Origin: Chrysochromulina parva
Taxonomy: Eukaryota > Haptophyta > Prymnesiales > Chrysochromulinaceae
Direction of reading: 5' to 3'
DNA length: 53,079 bases
Assembly (NCBI GenBank): GCA_002887195.1
Contig: PJAB01000047.1
Coordinates: 1 to 53,079 of the forward strand
Shown here: positions 1 through 8,986 of the stretch, one piece after another
Numbering within the stretch: position 1 is the first letter of the stretch
Layout: every line of letters begins with the position of its first letter
Translations under genes and position numbers: made by a program
Notes under the pieces: generated by a model
Seen by the model: only the letters and a program-made list of their open reading frames with translations
The model's database searches: none
Told to the model about the DNA's origin: nothing

Positions 1-1
1 C

Positions 2-649
2 GGGCCGCAGCCGGTCGCCAGGCTGGGTCCGCCTCAAGCGCCGTCGCGGCCACCTCGAGCGCCGCAAGCCCCTCGGCGACGAGCCCAAGCACCCCGGCGG
101 AGCGCGCCGCACGCCGTAGCGCTCGACCCCCCGCTCATCCTATCGCTCGACTCGCGTGTGCTGGCAGCGAACGGCTGCCTTCGCCTCTCCGCCGGGCACG
201 TCGAGAGCTACCAAGCCGCGGACGCGGTCCAGCACACGCCCATCACGACGCTCGCAGGGCTCGTGGACAAGCACATCGAGGCGAGCCTCACGCAGGCCAG
301 CGGGCCGATTGGTGGGCCCGTGGACGCGCTCCACGCCGCGGGTGAGTTCGACTGCCCCGCGCGGCTTGTCGAGCTGTGCTCCGCCGACCCGGCTGTAGCG
401 AAGACACCAGTCTGCCTCCTGTACAGCACGGACACGGTCGGCGGGAATTCGGGCAGTCCGGTCCTTGATGCCGATGGGCGTTTCGTGGCGATCAACTTTG
501 ACCGGCAGCGGCTCGGGCTGATGAACGAGTTCAAATGGAGCCTTGAATACTCGCGCTCGATTGGGACGGACGTGCGCTACATCTTGCTTCTGGTAGGCAA
601 GTACGATGGCGCGACGTGGCTGGTGGACGAAATGACGAAAGCCAAATGA
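2..649 (+). CDS. S46-family serine peptidase, C-terminal part (5' end outside window)
   Basis: The frame is open from the window edge to a TGA at 647-649, so the gene begins upstream. From about 155 the translation matches the C-terminal part of S46 peptidases (dipeptidyl-peptidase 7/11 type): a segment reading RLSAGHVESYQAADAV, then TPITTLAGLVDKH, and the nucleophile box GGNSGSPVLDADG at about 438-476, whose Ser in GNSGSP is the expected catalytic residue. The tail with VRYILLLVGKYDGATWLVDEM is also typical. S46 enzymes release dipeptides from peptide N-termini and are known mainly from bacteria, usually periplasmic. The first 120 bases are Pro/Arg/Ala-rich and could be intron or linker rather than conserved coding sequence. 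Family call is confident; the 5' structure is not visible. Confidence 0.72.
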   Translation, partial: GPQPVARLGPPQAPSRPPRAPQAPRRRAQAPRRSAPHAVALDPPLILSLDSRVLAANGCLRLSAGHVESYQAADAVQHTPITTLAGLVDKHIEASLTQASGPIGGPVDALHAAGEFDCPARLVELCSADPAVAKTPVCLLYSTDTVGGNSGSPVLDADGRFVAINFDRQRLGLMNEFKWSLEYSRSIGTDVRYILLLVGKYDGATWLVDEMTKAK

Positions 650-1452
650 GCGCCACCCCAGGGGTTGCTAAGGGGTTGTCCGGGTGACGTGTGTGCGCAC
701 GGCGAGCGTGTGCAGACGTCACGGTGCACGTCGAAGCTGTGGGGACGCAGAGAGGCGGGAGGGGCTGGCCGCGGGGGCGTGCAAGGCCACAGGAGGGGCG
801 CAGCCGCAGGGGGTGCGCGCATGTGGCGATGGCATAGCGATGGCCCGCGGGGCGATCGCGAGCACTCAGCTGACGCTCTGCAGCTTGCGCCACAGACGAG
901 AAGCACAGTTCCCCACAGTTCCCCACCGCGACTCGGCGAACCGACGCGGCACCCTCCCAGACCCCACCCGCGCGCCGACCCGACCGGTCGACCCGACCGG
1001 TTCCGGCTTCCGCCCCGCGCCCGGGTTTGCCTTGCCTCCGGCTCCGCTCTCCGCGGTCGCGCGCGTTCGAGGGACCCCGCAGTCGCCCCGCCGCCCGCGG
1101 CCGACCCACGGGAACCGGCAACGCCGGATGGCCGGAACCTACGCGAACGGGCCAAATTGAACGGCGGGCGGTCCGTTCGCGGATGTGGGATGTGCCTGTT
1201 GACAAATTTAATCTGTAATTTTTACAACGAGGCTCGAGGGAGGGACAGAGCCGTCCGCTAGGCAGGTCCGTATAGGCGCGCCGCCCTGTGTGAACTGGGT
1301 TCATTCACACGACACCACGCTGCGGCCACGCCGATACCGGCCCGGCGTCGAGCATCCGTTAACGCATCCGAATGCGTCCCGGCGGATGCGAGGACAAGCG
1401 CACGGGCCACCCTCACACAGCGCCGCATGCTGTGGCTCTCGAACGAACACCA
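650..1452. other. Intergenic region between convergent genes
   Basis: About 800 bases between the stops of the S46 gene (+) and RBM22 (-). The reading frames here look like random GC-rich sequence. A short AT-rich patch lies at 1200-1225. An interrupted inverted repeat, GTGTGAA at 1288-1294 and TTCACAC at 1304-1310, is the only structured element I noticed. Confidence 0.6.
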
Positions 1453-2802
1453 TCATCCCCGATCCGGCCGTGCGCCCCACGCATTCGGATTCATGCTCGC
1501 GTACATCATACCAGGAGGTGCCATCTGCCCGGGCGGTGGCATAGTCCCGGGCGGCGGCGGCGCGCCGCCGCCACCGCGCCCTCCCCCCGGCCCACCGCCA
1601 CGACCGCCGCCATCGCCGCCGTCGGCGCCACTGGCCGAGCGGGCCCACCAGAGCTTGAGCTTGCATCCCTTGACGCTGAGCTTCTTGTGGAGCTGGCTCG
1701 CGGCCTCCTCAGCGGCCACGCGCGACGTGTACGTGACAATCGCGCACCGGCGCTCGCTCATCACCTTGATCTCCTGTATCTCACCGTACGCGTAGAAGGC
1801 GTCGTGCAGGTCCTGCCGGCCGATGACCGCCATGCCGGGCGCGTCCGGCGGTAGCCCTCCCACCCAGAGCGAGCAGATGCCCTCGTCCTCCGGCGGCGTG
1901 AGCTCGCTCATCGCGGACGCGCGGTCGAGGTACTTTTGCGCGAGCTGGTCGTCATCGGTGCCGTGGTAGCGCGCGCGGATGGCCTTGTCGCGGCTGCCGC
2001 GTTGCGAGTCGCGCAGCAGCTCACGGATTTCCTCCATCTCGGGCGACGTGTCGCGCATCACCGAGAGGGCGCCCTCCGCGTGCAGCTTGCGCACGAGCGT
2101 CGACAGGTGCTCCTGGTGGCGTGAGGCGAGCTCCGGGAAGCGGAAGGTGCCGTTGCACGGCCGGTACGGGCACGCCGAGTTGACCACGCGTGTGCACGTC
2201 TGCAGGCACCAGAAAGAGCAGAGCTTGGGGAGGTTGCGGTCGTAGTACGGCGTGCTCGAGGTGTTGCGCGAGAGCGCGGCCAGCTTCTCAAACGACTGGC
2301 CCATCATCTTGCCGCCCGCCCCTCCCTCTGCCTGGAAGCCTTGCAGCGTGCCCTCTTGCATCATCTGGCGCTGGTTTGCCCAATAGTACTCCTTGTTGAT
2401 GTCGGACTCCGGCACGGCGAGCGTGTCGCCGGAACTACTGCTGCCCGCGCCCGCGCCCATGAGCCGGTCGCGCACTGCAACCGGCAGATTATACTCCATG
2501 TCCATCAGGCAGGTCTGGCACACGTTCTTCGCAATCGCCACCTCTGGAGCGATGATCGTCTCCTTGTAGCGCGCCTCCGTTCCAGGCTGCCAGCGAAAGG
2601 CAGTGTACGGCCGCCCCGAAATCTTGCACTCGCGGCGCTGTGGCATCTTGATCATCCGTAAGTATGGGTTGGGCCCGAGGCACACCTCACAGAGGAATGG
2701 AAAGTCCTCTCCGAGGCGCAGGCCTTCCGGCACCTGCGCGAGTGTGGCGCCCGGCCTTGCAGCAGCCTGCGCCATTTTTGCCGACGATGATCCCGCCGAC
2801 AT
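1453..2802 (-). CDS. RBM22: Pre-mRNA-splicing factor RBM22 (Cwc2/Ecm2-like)
   Basis: A 449-residue protein matching RBM22 end to end. RBM22 sits in the catalytic core of the spliceosome, contacting U6 snRNA and the intron. The N-terminus has paired Cys motifs (CEVCLG, then a CKISGRP segment, then NVCQTCLMDMEY), followed by a zinc-finger region (LCSFWCLQTC ... ACPYRPC), the conserved linker with TPPEDEGICSLWVGGLP, and one RRM (RNP2-like LWVGGL, RNP1-like RCAIVTYTS). The C-terminus is Gly then Pro/Met-rich, as in the family. The ATG at 2802 is chosen because it lies just before the conserved zinc-binding region; the frame stays open upstream without an earlier ATG. The finger lacks the usual His after CPYR and carries an insertion of roughly 50 residues before the RRM linker. 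Confidence 0.92.
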   Translation of the reverse strand: MSAGSSSAKMAQAAARPGATLAQVPEGLRLGEDFPFLCEVCLGPNPYLRMIKMPQRRECKISGRPYTAFRWQPGTEARYKETIIAPEVAIAKNVCQTCLMDMEYNLPVAVRDRLMGAGAGSSSSGDTLAVPESDINKEYYWANQRQMMQEGTLQGFQAEGGAGGKMMGQSFEKLAALSRNTSSTPYYDRNLPKLCSFWCLQTCTRVVNSACPYRPCNGTFRFPELASRHQEHLSTLVRKLHAEGALSVMRDTSPEMEEIRELLRDSQRGSRDKAIRARYHGTDDDQLAQKYLDRASAMSELTPPEDEGICSLWVGGLPPDAPGMAVIGRQDLHDAFYAYGEIQEIKVMSERRCAIVTYTSRVAAEEAASQLHKKLSVKGCKLKLWWARSASGADGGDGGGRGGGPGGGRGGGGAPPPPGTMPPPGQMAPPGMMYASMNPNAWGARPDRG

Positions 2803-3217
2803 GGATGTACTCGCCGCTTTAGCAGAGCTTTCTCGATAAGGCCGCGTGCGAGCGCGGGCGCCCTCGCTCGTGCCCTGCCTGGCGCCGTAGTGTGAAGAAA
2901 TTCTCGCCTGTGAAGAAATGTCCTCACGCCTGAGGGGGGACTTATCACCTTTCACTCGGCGACAAACGACGTTCTCAATTACATGCCGAAGCTGTCCTCT
3001 CTCCTCTGAGATGCGCCTTCGCGCACGCGTGCTCTAATATGGAGATACCGAGCCCAAATGGCGGCGTTGATTCCGCGCCCGCCCTCCGCAGCCGCCTGCA
3101 TTCGCGCTGCGCCGGGCGGCAATAACCATCTCCTCCGTCCCAGACGGCCTCTTCGTCCTTGGCTGAGAATGAGAACACCTCCTCGTGGGCTGGCTGCTTA
3201 TCGGCCTATGGTTCTCT
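2803..3217. promoter_or_regulatory. Upstream region of RBM22
   Basis: About 415 bases between the RBM22 start and the stop of the next minus-strand gene. On the minus strand it contains two copies of CTTCACA (plus strand TGTGAAG at 2891-2897 and 2909-2915), related to the motif seen upstream of several other genes here. The role is inferred from position only. Confidence 0.3.
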
Positions 3218-3892
3218 TCAGGCGTCTTCGACCGACGCCTCGTCGTGCGGCAGCGCCGGGATGGCCTCGGTCGGCCGCGGCACCAGCGGTGGTGGTTTGC
3301 CGTCGATCGGGGTTGGCGTCGCCTTCTCCCCCTCCGGAGGAGCGGAGGCTGCAGAGGAGGGCGCGGGCGTAGGCGCTGGCGATGCGGGCACTGGCGCAGG
3401 CCGGTCGAGCAGCCTTGCGGCCGCCTCAATGGCGGGCTGCGCGGCTTGCAGCTGCTTCGTCAGCGCCTCGTTGCGCACGCGTACTTCGGCGAGCTCCTTG
3501 CGCGAGCTGGCCAAATTCGCCTCCAGGTCTGCAACTCGCTTTGTGAGAGCATCGTGTGATGCCACCTCGAGGCGGGAGAGCTCCGCAAGCTGCTTGGCCA
3601 ACGCGAGAAACTGATCCTGCTCGCTCTCCGCCATGCTCTCCGTCGTGCTGCTGCTGCCCTTGTCCGTGTTCGAAGCCCGATCCGGCTTGGGTTTGGGCTG
3701 TCGGTGGGCATCGGGCTTCGCAGTGCTCTCGACGGCCACGGCGGCCTCCTCGCTGTAGTCGTCAGCGGCGCCAGACGTCCTTTCGCCCTTTCCGCCGCCG
3801 CCGCCCTTCCCTCGGCCGCCGCCCTTACCCCGAGTATTCCCTCCTTTACCCTTGCCCTTGCCGCCGCCGCCTCGACCTCCAGAGTCAGACAT
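3218..3892 (-). CDS. Coiled-coil protein with Gly/Lys-rich N-terminus, function unknown
   Basis: A 224-residue protein from an ATG at 3892. The first 40 residues are Gly/Lys/Arg repeats, a likely RNA-binding or nucleolar-type low-complexity tail. The middle (about 90-160) is a heptad-like coiled coil rich in Leu/Ala/Glu/Lys (for example QFLALAKQLAELSRLEVA). The C-terminus is Pro/Ala-rich. I recognise no domain. It is transcribed away from the CCCH zinc-finger gene with 176 bases between the two ATGs, so they may share a promoter. Coding status is inferred from the open frame and even composition rather than homology. Confidence 0.6.
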   Translation of the reverse strand: MSDSGGRGGGGKGKGKGGNTRGKGGGRGKGGGGGKGERTSGAADDYSEEAAVAVESTAKPDAHRQPKPKPDRASNTDKGSSSTTESMAESEQDQFLALAKQLAELSRLEVASHDALTKRVADLEANLASSRKELAEVRVRNEALTKQLQAAQPAIEAAARLLDRPAPVPASPAPTPAPSSAASAPPEGEKATPTPIDGKPPPLVPRPTEAIPALPHDEASVEDA

Positions 3893-4068
3893 TACGGAAG
3901 ACTCGGGCCTCCCCGCCTCCGACGCGTCTCAAAGCGATACCCCAGAGACGGAACTTGAGACAACACCCTGTCTCGAAGCCCTTCGAATTGATTGCGTATC
4001 CGTATGATAGTGTGTGAACGCCGCAACAGGGCCCGTCGCTCTTCCGACGACTCTCCGCCGCTGACAGC

Positions 4069-4569
4069 ATGTCCTTCGAGCAGCTGCTCAATGGCGCGGA
4101 GATGCCGACCGCGGAGCTCTTCTCGCGCGCGTGGGCGCTCTGGGGCGCCAACATGCGCGCGTACACCGCCGATCCTGCGGCGGCCAAGGCCGAGCTCAAT
4201 TCGGCCGCGGTCCTCTTTGGCTTCCTGAAAGGTGCCGAGGGTGAGCTCAGTGCAAAGCAATGCACGCAGTGCGGCACCGTATTGTCAATGATCGACTCGA
4301 TCATCGTGATCAACGAGAGCGTGCCGGAGCCCGAGCCGGAGCCCGCACCAGCGCCGTCAGCAACATCCACGAGCACCTATGCGGGCATGCGCAAAGCACC
4401 GGACGTGGGCGCTCTGCCCACGCCGTCACTGCTCTTTGGCAAAAAGATCCCCGTTCCCACAACGCCCATACCAGCCAGCGCCGCCCAACCACCGGCGCCA
4501 CCCTCGGCTCCGCCGCCTCTCGAGCCGCCTCCGGAGCAGCCGCCACCTGCGCCAGCACCGCCGCCGCCA

Positions 4570-4600
<31 letters not shown>

Positions 4601-6862
4601 AGCCGCAGCCGCCGCAGCCGCCGCCGCCGCCACCTGTGAGCATGGAGCAGAGCGCTTCTAGCGCCGCCTCGCTGATTGCCCCGTTGGCATCGTCACCGGA
4701 CTTTGTAGCGATGCTCGCGAGCGTGCCCGAGTCCATGCGCACCCAGGCCCTCGGCACTTGGCTCTTCCCGCTCGTCGCCGCCCAGCCGGGCGTGTCGGAC
4801 GCGGGCAAGATCACGGGCATGATCCTCGAGATGCCACCGCCCGATGTGCTCCTCATGCTCGCGGACCCTCCGACCCTCGCCGCCGCCGTCAGCCAAGCTT
4901 GCGCGGCTCTAGCGGCCTTCGAGGCCCAGATCAATTCCGGCCTGGGCGCGAAGCCCCCGCCGCCGTTGCCCTCGGCCGAGCCCAGAGGCCGCCAGCCGCA
5001 CCCGAATGCGAAGACGCGGCTGTGTAAGATGTGGATCCAGCGTGGGTACTGCAAGGACGGCGATGGGTGCGACTTTGCGCACGGCACCCTCGACATGACC
5101 ACCGGTGCACAACAGCGCGTCCTCGCCAAGGTGAATGTGGCGCCCCTTGGCTTCAAGCCGCTGCAGGCGCTCGCGCCACGCCCCGGTGTAGCGAAGAAGC
5201 CTGAAGGGTCGGCGACGCCCGGCAAGGCACTCGCCAAACCGTCCATATTAGGCAACCCGTCCACGGATGCCGAGCCGGCGACCGACGCAACGGTGGAAGC
5301 AGTGCCACCGGAGGCGCAGGCAGCGCCACCGGAGGCGCAGGCAGCGCCACCGGAGGCGCAGGCAGCGCCACCGGAGGCGCAGGCGGCGCCGCCCATGCCA
5401 CCCGAGCTACCCGAGCCCCCCGGGCCACCCTCGCCTTCGAAACAGGACTCGCCCTCAAAGCGAACCGTGATGAACTTCTTCGGCTTGCAATTCGAACTGC
5501 CCCAATTCGAGCTCCCCAAGTTTGGCGACGAGACCAAGGGAGATGCACCGCGGACACCGACCAAGGGAGAAGCACCGCCCGTGCCGACCCCCTCAGAAGT
5601 CGACACCATATTAGGCAGCCCCTCCGAAGTCGACACCATGGCCGCCGCGGCCGCCGATCTCGAGGCAGCCAAGAAGGAGGCGGCGGCCAAGAAGGAGAAG
5701 GCGGCAGCCTTGGCCGCCGCCGCAGCAGCCGAGCTCGAGGCGGCGAAAGCGGAGGCGTCGGCCAAGGCTGCCGCGGCTCTCGCGGTGGCGAAAGCCGAGG
5801 CGGCGGCCAAGGCTGCCGCGCTGACGGCGGCCCGTGCTGCGCTTGAACCTGGCACGGTGCAAGCCGCGTTCGCCGCGGCGCCCGCGGCGCCCGCGGCGCT
5901 GCCCGCGGGCGCGCTGGAGCTCTGGGCAAACTGGGTGATCTCGTACTCCTCCCAGTTCAGTGCGAGCGACCACGCCGCCATCCAGCTGCTCGGACCGCCC
6001 AAGGCCTTCCCCGCGTCCGGCACGAACCGAGGCTGCTGGGCGTGGTCAGGCGCGCTCGGGGAGCCGGTTGAGTGGGTGCGGCTCGGCTTCAAGCAGCCGG
6101 TGCAGCTGCTCGCCGTGCGCGTGTACGAGACGCGCCGTCCCGGCGCCGTCTGCCGCGTGCGCGTCTCGGCGGATGCTCAGCAGTCCGATCCGCTCTCCGA
6201 GGAGGGGTGGGTGGATGCGTGGTCGCGGGAGTTACGGACAGCCCAGGTGGCGGACGCCGAGGTTGCACGCCTGCCGGCGGTGCGTATCTTCTCGCCACCG
6301 ATCGCGCCCGCGGCCCAATCCTTTTACGTGAGTGCCATCGAGGTGCAGCTCGACGTTGCGGGCTGGACTGACGAAACTTGGTCCGAGATCGATGCCGTGC
6401 AGGTGGTGGGCCTACCTTGAACCTTCACGACACTCTCGCCTGCGGGTCAGCCACTCGCCCTCCATGGCCATGCCGCTCGCCTCCTGCACCTTGACGCCCA
6501 CCTGCGCTGCCGTACAGGTGGTGGGCATGCCCATGGGCGGCGCCGCCACGCCGGGCGGCACGGCGGCGATGGCCACTGGGCTGACCCGGCAGGCGTGGGA
6601 GACGGACAGAGCTTATGCGGCGCGCGCCAAGTTTGCGAGCGGCCTGCTCCAGCCAGGCAACACCAGTCTCGGGGGCGCTGCCGACCCGAACACGCCCGAG
6701 GGCATGCGGCTTGCCGCCCTGACGATGGTCTGGCAGAACACCCACGAACTTGGCTGTGTCTACCCGAGCCAGGTGGCCGCGCAGGTGGGCGTCAAGGCGC
6801 AGGAAGCGAGTGGCATGGCAGTCGAGGGCGAGCGGCGTGCCCAGCAGGCAGGAGTACCGTGA
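4069..6862 (+). CDS. CCCH zinc-finger protein with FBXL4-type discoidin-like domain
   Basis: Read without splicing, the ATG at 4069 gives 783 residues ending at 6420. Splicing an intron at 6403-6517 keeps the frame and gives 892 residues ending at 6862. Domain order: N-terminal helical region; Pro-rich tract (about 138-190); Ala/Met-rich helical segment (about 195-290); one CCCH finger, KTRLCKMWIQRGYCKDG and CDFAHG (about 315-339), an RNA-binding type; 7-residue repeats EAQAAPP; Ala/Glu/Lys coiled coil (about 525-600); then a discoidin-like domain (about 616-783) with GCWAW, EWVRLGF, VYETRRPGAV and IDAVQVVG, which closely resembles the domain in F-box protein FBXL4. The exon-2 tail (about 115 residues) matches nothing I know. 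Joining an RNA-binding finger to this domain is unusual. Confidence 0.78.
5311..5394 (+). repeat. 21-bp coding tandem repeat (EAQAAPP)
   Basis: Four near-identical 21-base units starting gaggcgcaggcagcgccacc, each encoding EAQAAPP, lie in frame inside the CCCH gene. Copy number is likely to vary between strains. Confidence 0.85.
6403..6517 (+). other. Intron of the CCCH gene, flanked by a direct duplication
   Basis: A 115-base GT-AG intron candidate. It starts gtggtgggcctacc and ends gccgtacag. The sequence around the donor (6391-6415) is repeated around the acceptor (6506-6530), both reading gccgt-cag-gtggtgggc. Splicing joins IDAVQ to VVGMP in frame; retention gives VVGLP and a stop. From 6421 to about 6512 the intron is an inverted copy of 6774-6866. 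Confidence 0.6.
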
Positions 6863-6866
6863 AGGT
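6421..6866. repeat. Imperfect inverted repeat, arms 6421-6512 and 6774-6866
   Basis: The intron arm is an imperfect reverse complement of the gene's own 3' end, including the stop region. The best block, ccttgacgcccacctgcg, is at 6489-6506 and is the exact reverse of a stretch near 6780-6797; a distal accttcacg block also matches. By eye the arms agree at roughly four bases in five. A transcript could fold into a long stem with a loop of about 260 bases. Confidence 0.75.
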
Positions 6867-7318
6867 AGATGCCTGAACGGTAGCGCGACGGAACTGCTTT
6901 CGCGCCATGCACGAGCTCTCGCGACGGTGGGTCTTTGAGCACCGCCCGTGCGTCGAGCTCGGAGTTATTATACAATCGAATTTGATATTTGTCGTGTGGT
7001 GTGTACGTCGTGCACGTCGTGGACGCGTTGGACGCGTGGAGTTTGTGCCGGGTGCGGACGTGTGCGTGAAACGTCGCGTTAACATTAAATATTGTAATCC
7101 CGTCTATACATGCGATTTTTTTACAATGACAAGTCGTGTGTACCGTGCCGCGCCGCCGGGGCTCGAGCCGGGGCGGTCTGCCGTCGCGCGTCCGCGCGGC
7201 TCGCCACACCGCGGCCGACCCCGGGTAGCGACTACGACCGCACACACTGAGCCTCCGCCAGCACTCAGCTTTCGATTCACACTTGGGTCCATCTCCAGAC
7301 ACCTGGGTCATTGTAGGG
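6863..7318. other. Intergenic region between convergent genes
   Basis: About 455 bases between the CCCH gene and the RING gene stop. It holds AT-rich patches (6960-6990, 7080-7130), short direct repeats such as acgtcgtgcacgtcgtggac near 7005-7025, and a GC-rich imperfect palindrome around ctcgag near 7160. No gene seen. Confidence 0.55.
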
Positions 7319-8986
7319 TCATTGGGCACGTTGGCCGCGCGGGGACGACACCGCTGAAGAAGCCTGGCCAGTCAGACGTGGTCGTGTCGTGGTGTGGTGT
7401 GGCGGTGGGCGCAGCGACGGAGAAGGAGACGGCAACACTCTGCGCGCTGCCGTAGACGGCGGCGGTGGTCGTAGGTTTGAGGCGCCGGGGCGGGTCCGTG
7501 GAGACGGCTCAGCGCCTGAGAGCAAACGGCGTGCCGACAGCCCGTTGTCCGCCGCCGCGGCCAAAGATCTCCCCCGATCTCCCGATCCAGCGGCGAAGGG
7601 GACGGCGGGAGCGGCAGCTGGCTCGGCGTCGTATCCGGGGGGCGTGAATAGAGAGGTGTGAATAGATCCGGGGGGCGTCGAGGTTGAGCCCGCGGCCGAG
7701 CTTGAAGCGAAAGAAGAGGTTCTTTCAGCGTCGACGGAGGCGGCCAGGGCGGCAGCCAGCCGACTCGGCAGCGTTCGTGAGGCAGGCCCCAGTGAGGATG
7801 CGGGCGACGCAGGTGAAGTGACGAGCGATGCGGCCAATGCGGCCGTTGGGGGCGCTGCGAGGGACGGTCCCGCACGGGGGCTGGCCGCAGAGTGCCGCAG
7901 AAACGGCGGCGACAGGGGCGACGAGGGCAAGAGCGGCGAGGGGGGCTGCGGAGAGCGGGGAGGGGCGCCGGCGGTTCCGGACGCACCCAGCGCATGCGGT
8001 GAGCGTGGTGAGCGAGCAGCGAGAGAGCGCGGCGAGCGAGGCGCGCGCGGAGAGGTGGCGATGCCACCAGAGGAAGCCAAGAGCAGCGGGCTGACCGGCG
8101 GCATCGGGGCGTCCGCCTCGCCGGCGCCAGCAGCTGAGGTAGCATCCCCCAAACGTTGGTGTGTGACGGCTATTGCCCGCGGTGTTCGTGAGGAGGTGCG
8201 GGGCGATAATGGGAGCGAGGCGGCGGCGGCGGCGCGCGTGGGCGTGCGGCCGGTGGTGATGCGACGGGGCGTCGCGATCCGCGGCGAGGAGAGGCGACAG
8301 TCGAGGTCGTCCCCGGCATTGTTGGCCACTGCGGTTCCGGACTCAGTCGGGGGGGGGGCCAGCTCTAACACCGTCGTCGGCTCAGGGGAGGCGACATCGG
8401 CTAGGACAGGTGCAGCTCCAACGCCGGGCACGAGTGGTGCCGCGAGCCCGGAGGCGGGCGCAGCAGATGAAGTCGTTGGAGCGGCGAGAGGGGCTATCTG
8501 GCCGGTGGGCACTGCCCGCTGGCGCCGCGGCTTGAAGGGCGCGAAGCCGTTCACGAAGCGGCAGTCGAGGCGGCACATGGGGCACGTCGTGTGGGTGGCC
8601 ATCCAGCGCACGGTGCAGTCTTCGCAGAAAGCATGCGAGCACGGTAGGATGGTCGCAGGCACCTCCGCGAGCGTGGCGAAGCAAACGGGGCAATCGATAT
8701 GGTCGACAGGCAACCCCTTGCCGCACTCGACCCGCGTGAGCGCAGCGAGCTCCTTGGCGTCGAGGCCGTTGAGTTCTTCGTCATGCATGAGTCCCTCGAA
8801 GCCTAGGACCATGGCGTAGTCGGCGATGAGCACATCAGCCGTCCTCTCCAGGGGCAAGCCGGCCCGCAGGGCTACGAAGCGAAAGAACTCGGCGGCGGAT
8901 TCTACCCCACTCAAAGTGCTCACGGAGCGCGCGCCAGGGTCGCCAATGCGACGCATGGTGCCGTCAACTACTAAGCGCGCAGCCAT
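7319..8986 (-). CDS. RING-finger protein, probable E3 ubiquitin ligase
   Basis: A 555-residue protein from the ATG at 8986. Residues about 97-138 form a C3HC4 RING: CPVC, then CSHAFCEDC, then CPMC, with the single His in the expected place. RING-HC domains recruit E2 enzymes and promote ubiquitin transfer. The first 95 residues contain a helical region with HDEELNGLDAKELAALTRV. After the RING a basic stretch (KPRRQRA) leads into some 390 residues of Ser/Pro/Ala/Arg low complexity with no domain, which may be a disordered substrate or localisation region. A run of eight G's near 8351 lies inside the coding region, a likely slippage site. Substrate unknown. Confidence 0.8.
   Translation of the reverse strand: MAARLVVDGTMRRIGDPGARSVSTLSGVESAAEFFRFVALRAGLPLERTADVLIADYAMVLGFEGLMHDEELNGLDAKELAALTRVECGKGLPVDHIDCPVCFATLAEVPATILPCSHAFCEDCTVRWMATHTTCPMCRLDCRFVNGFAPFKPRRQRAVPTGQIAPLAAPTTSSAAPASGLAAPLVPGVGAAPVLADVASPEPTTVLELAPPPTESGTAVANNAGDDLDCRLSSPRIATPRRITTGRTPTRAAAAASLPLSPRTSSRTPRAIAVTHQRLGDATSAAGAGEADAPMPPVSPLLLASSGGIATSPRAPRSPRSLAARSPRSPHALGASGTAGAPPRSPQPPSPLLPSSPLSPPFLRHSAASPRAGPSLAAPPTAALAASLVTSPASPASSLGPASRTLPSRLAAALAASVDAERTSSFASSSAAGSTSTPPGSIHTSLFTPPGYDAEPAAAPAVPFAAGSGDRGRSLAAAADNGLSARRLLSGAEPSPRTRPGASNLRPPPPSTAARRVLPSPSPSLRPPPHHTTTRPRLTGQASSAVSSPRGQRAQ

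Noticed and set aside
531..1304. Long open frames across the S46-RBM22 gap on both strands
   Set aside because: They lack ATG-supported starts or domain sense and have the Arg/Pro/Ala composition expected of random GC-rich sequence.
4377..6092. Minus-strand frame of 571 codons opposite the CCCH gene
   Set aside because: Antisense shadow; the plus strand carries recognisable zinc-finger and discoidin-like motifs.
7140..7215. B-box-like ggctcgagcc in GC-rich sequence
   Set aside because: The surrounding stems do not pair as a tRNA on either strand; it is better described as an imperfect palindrome.
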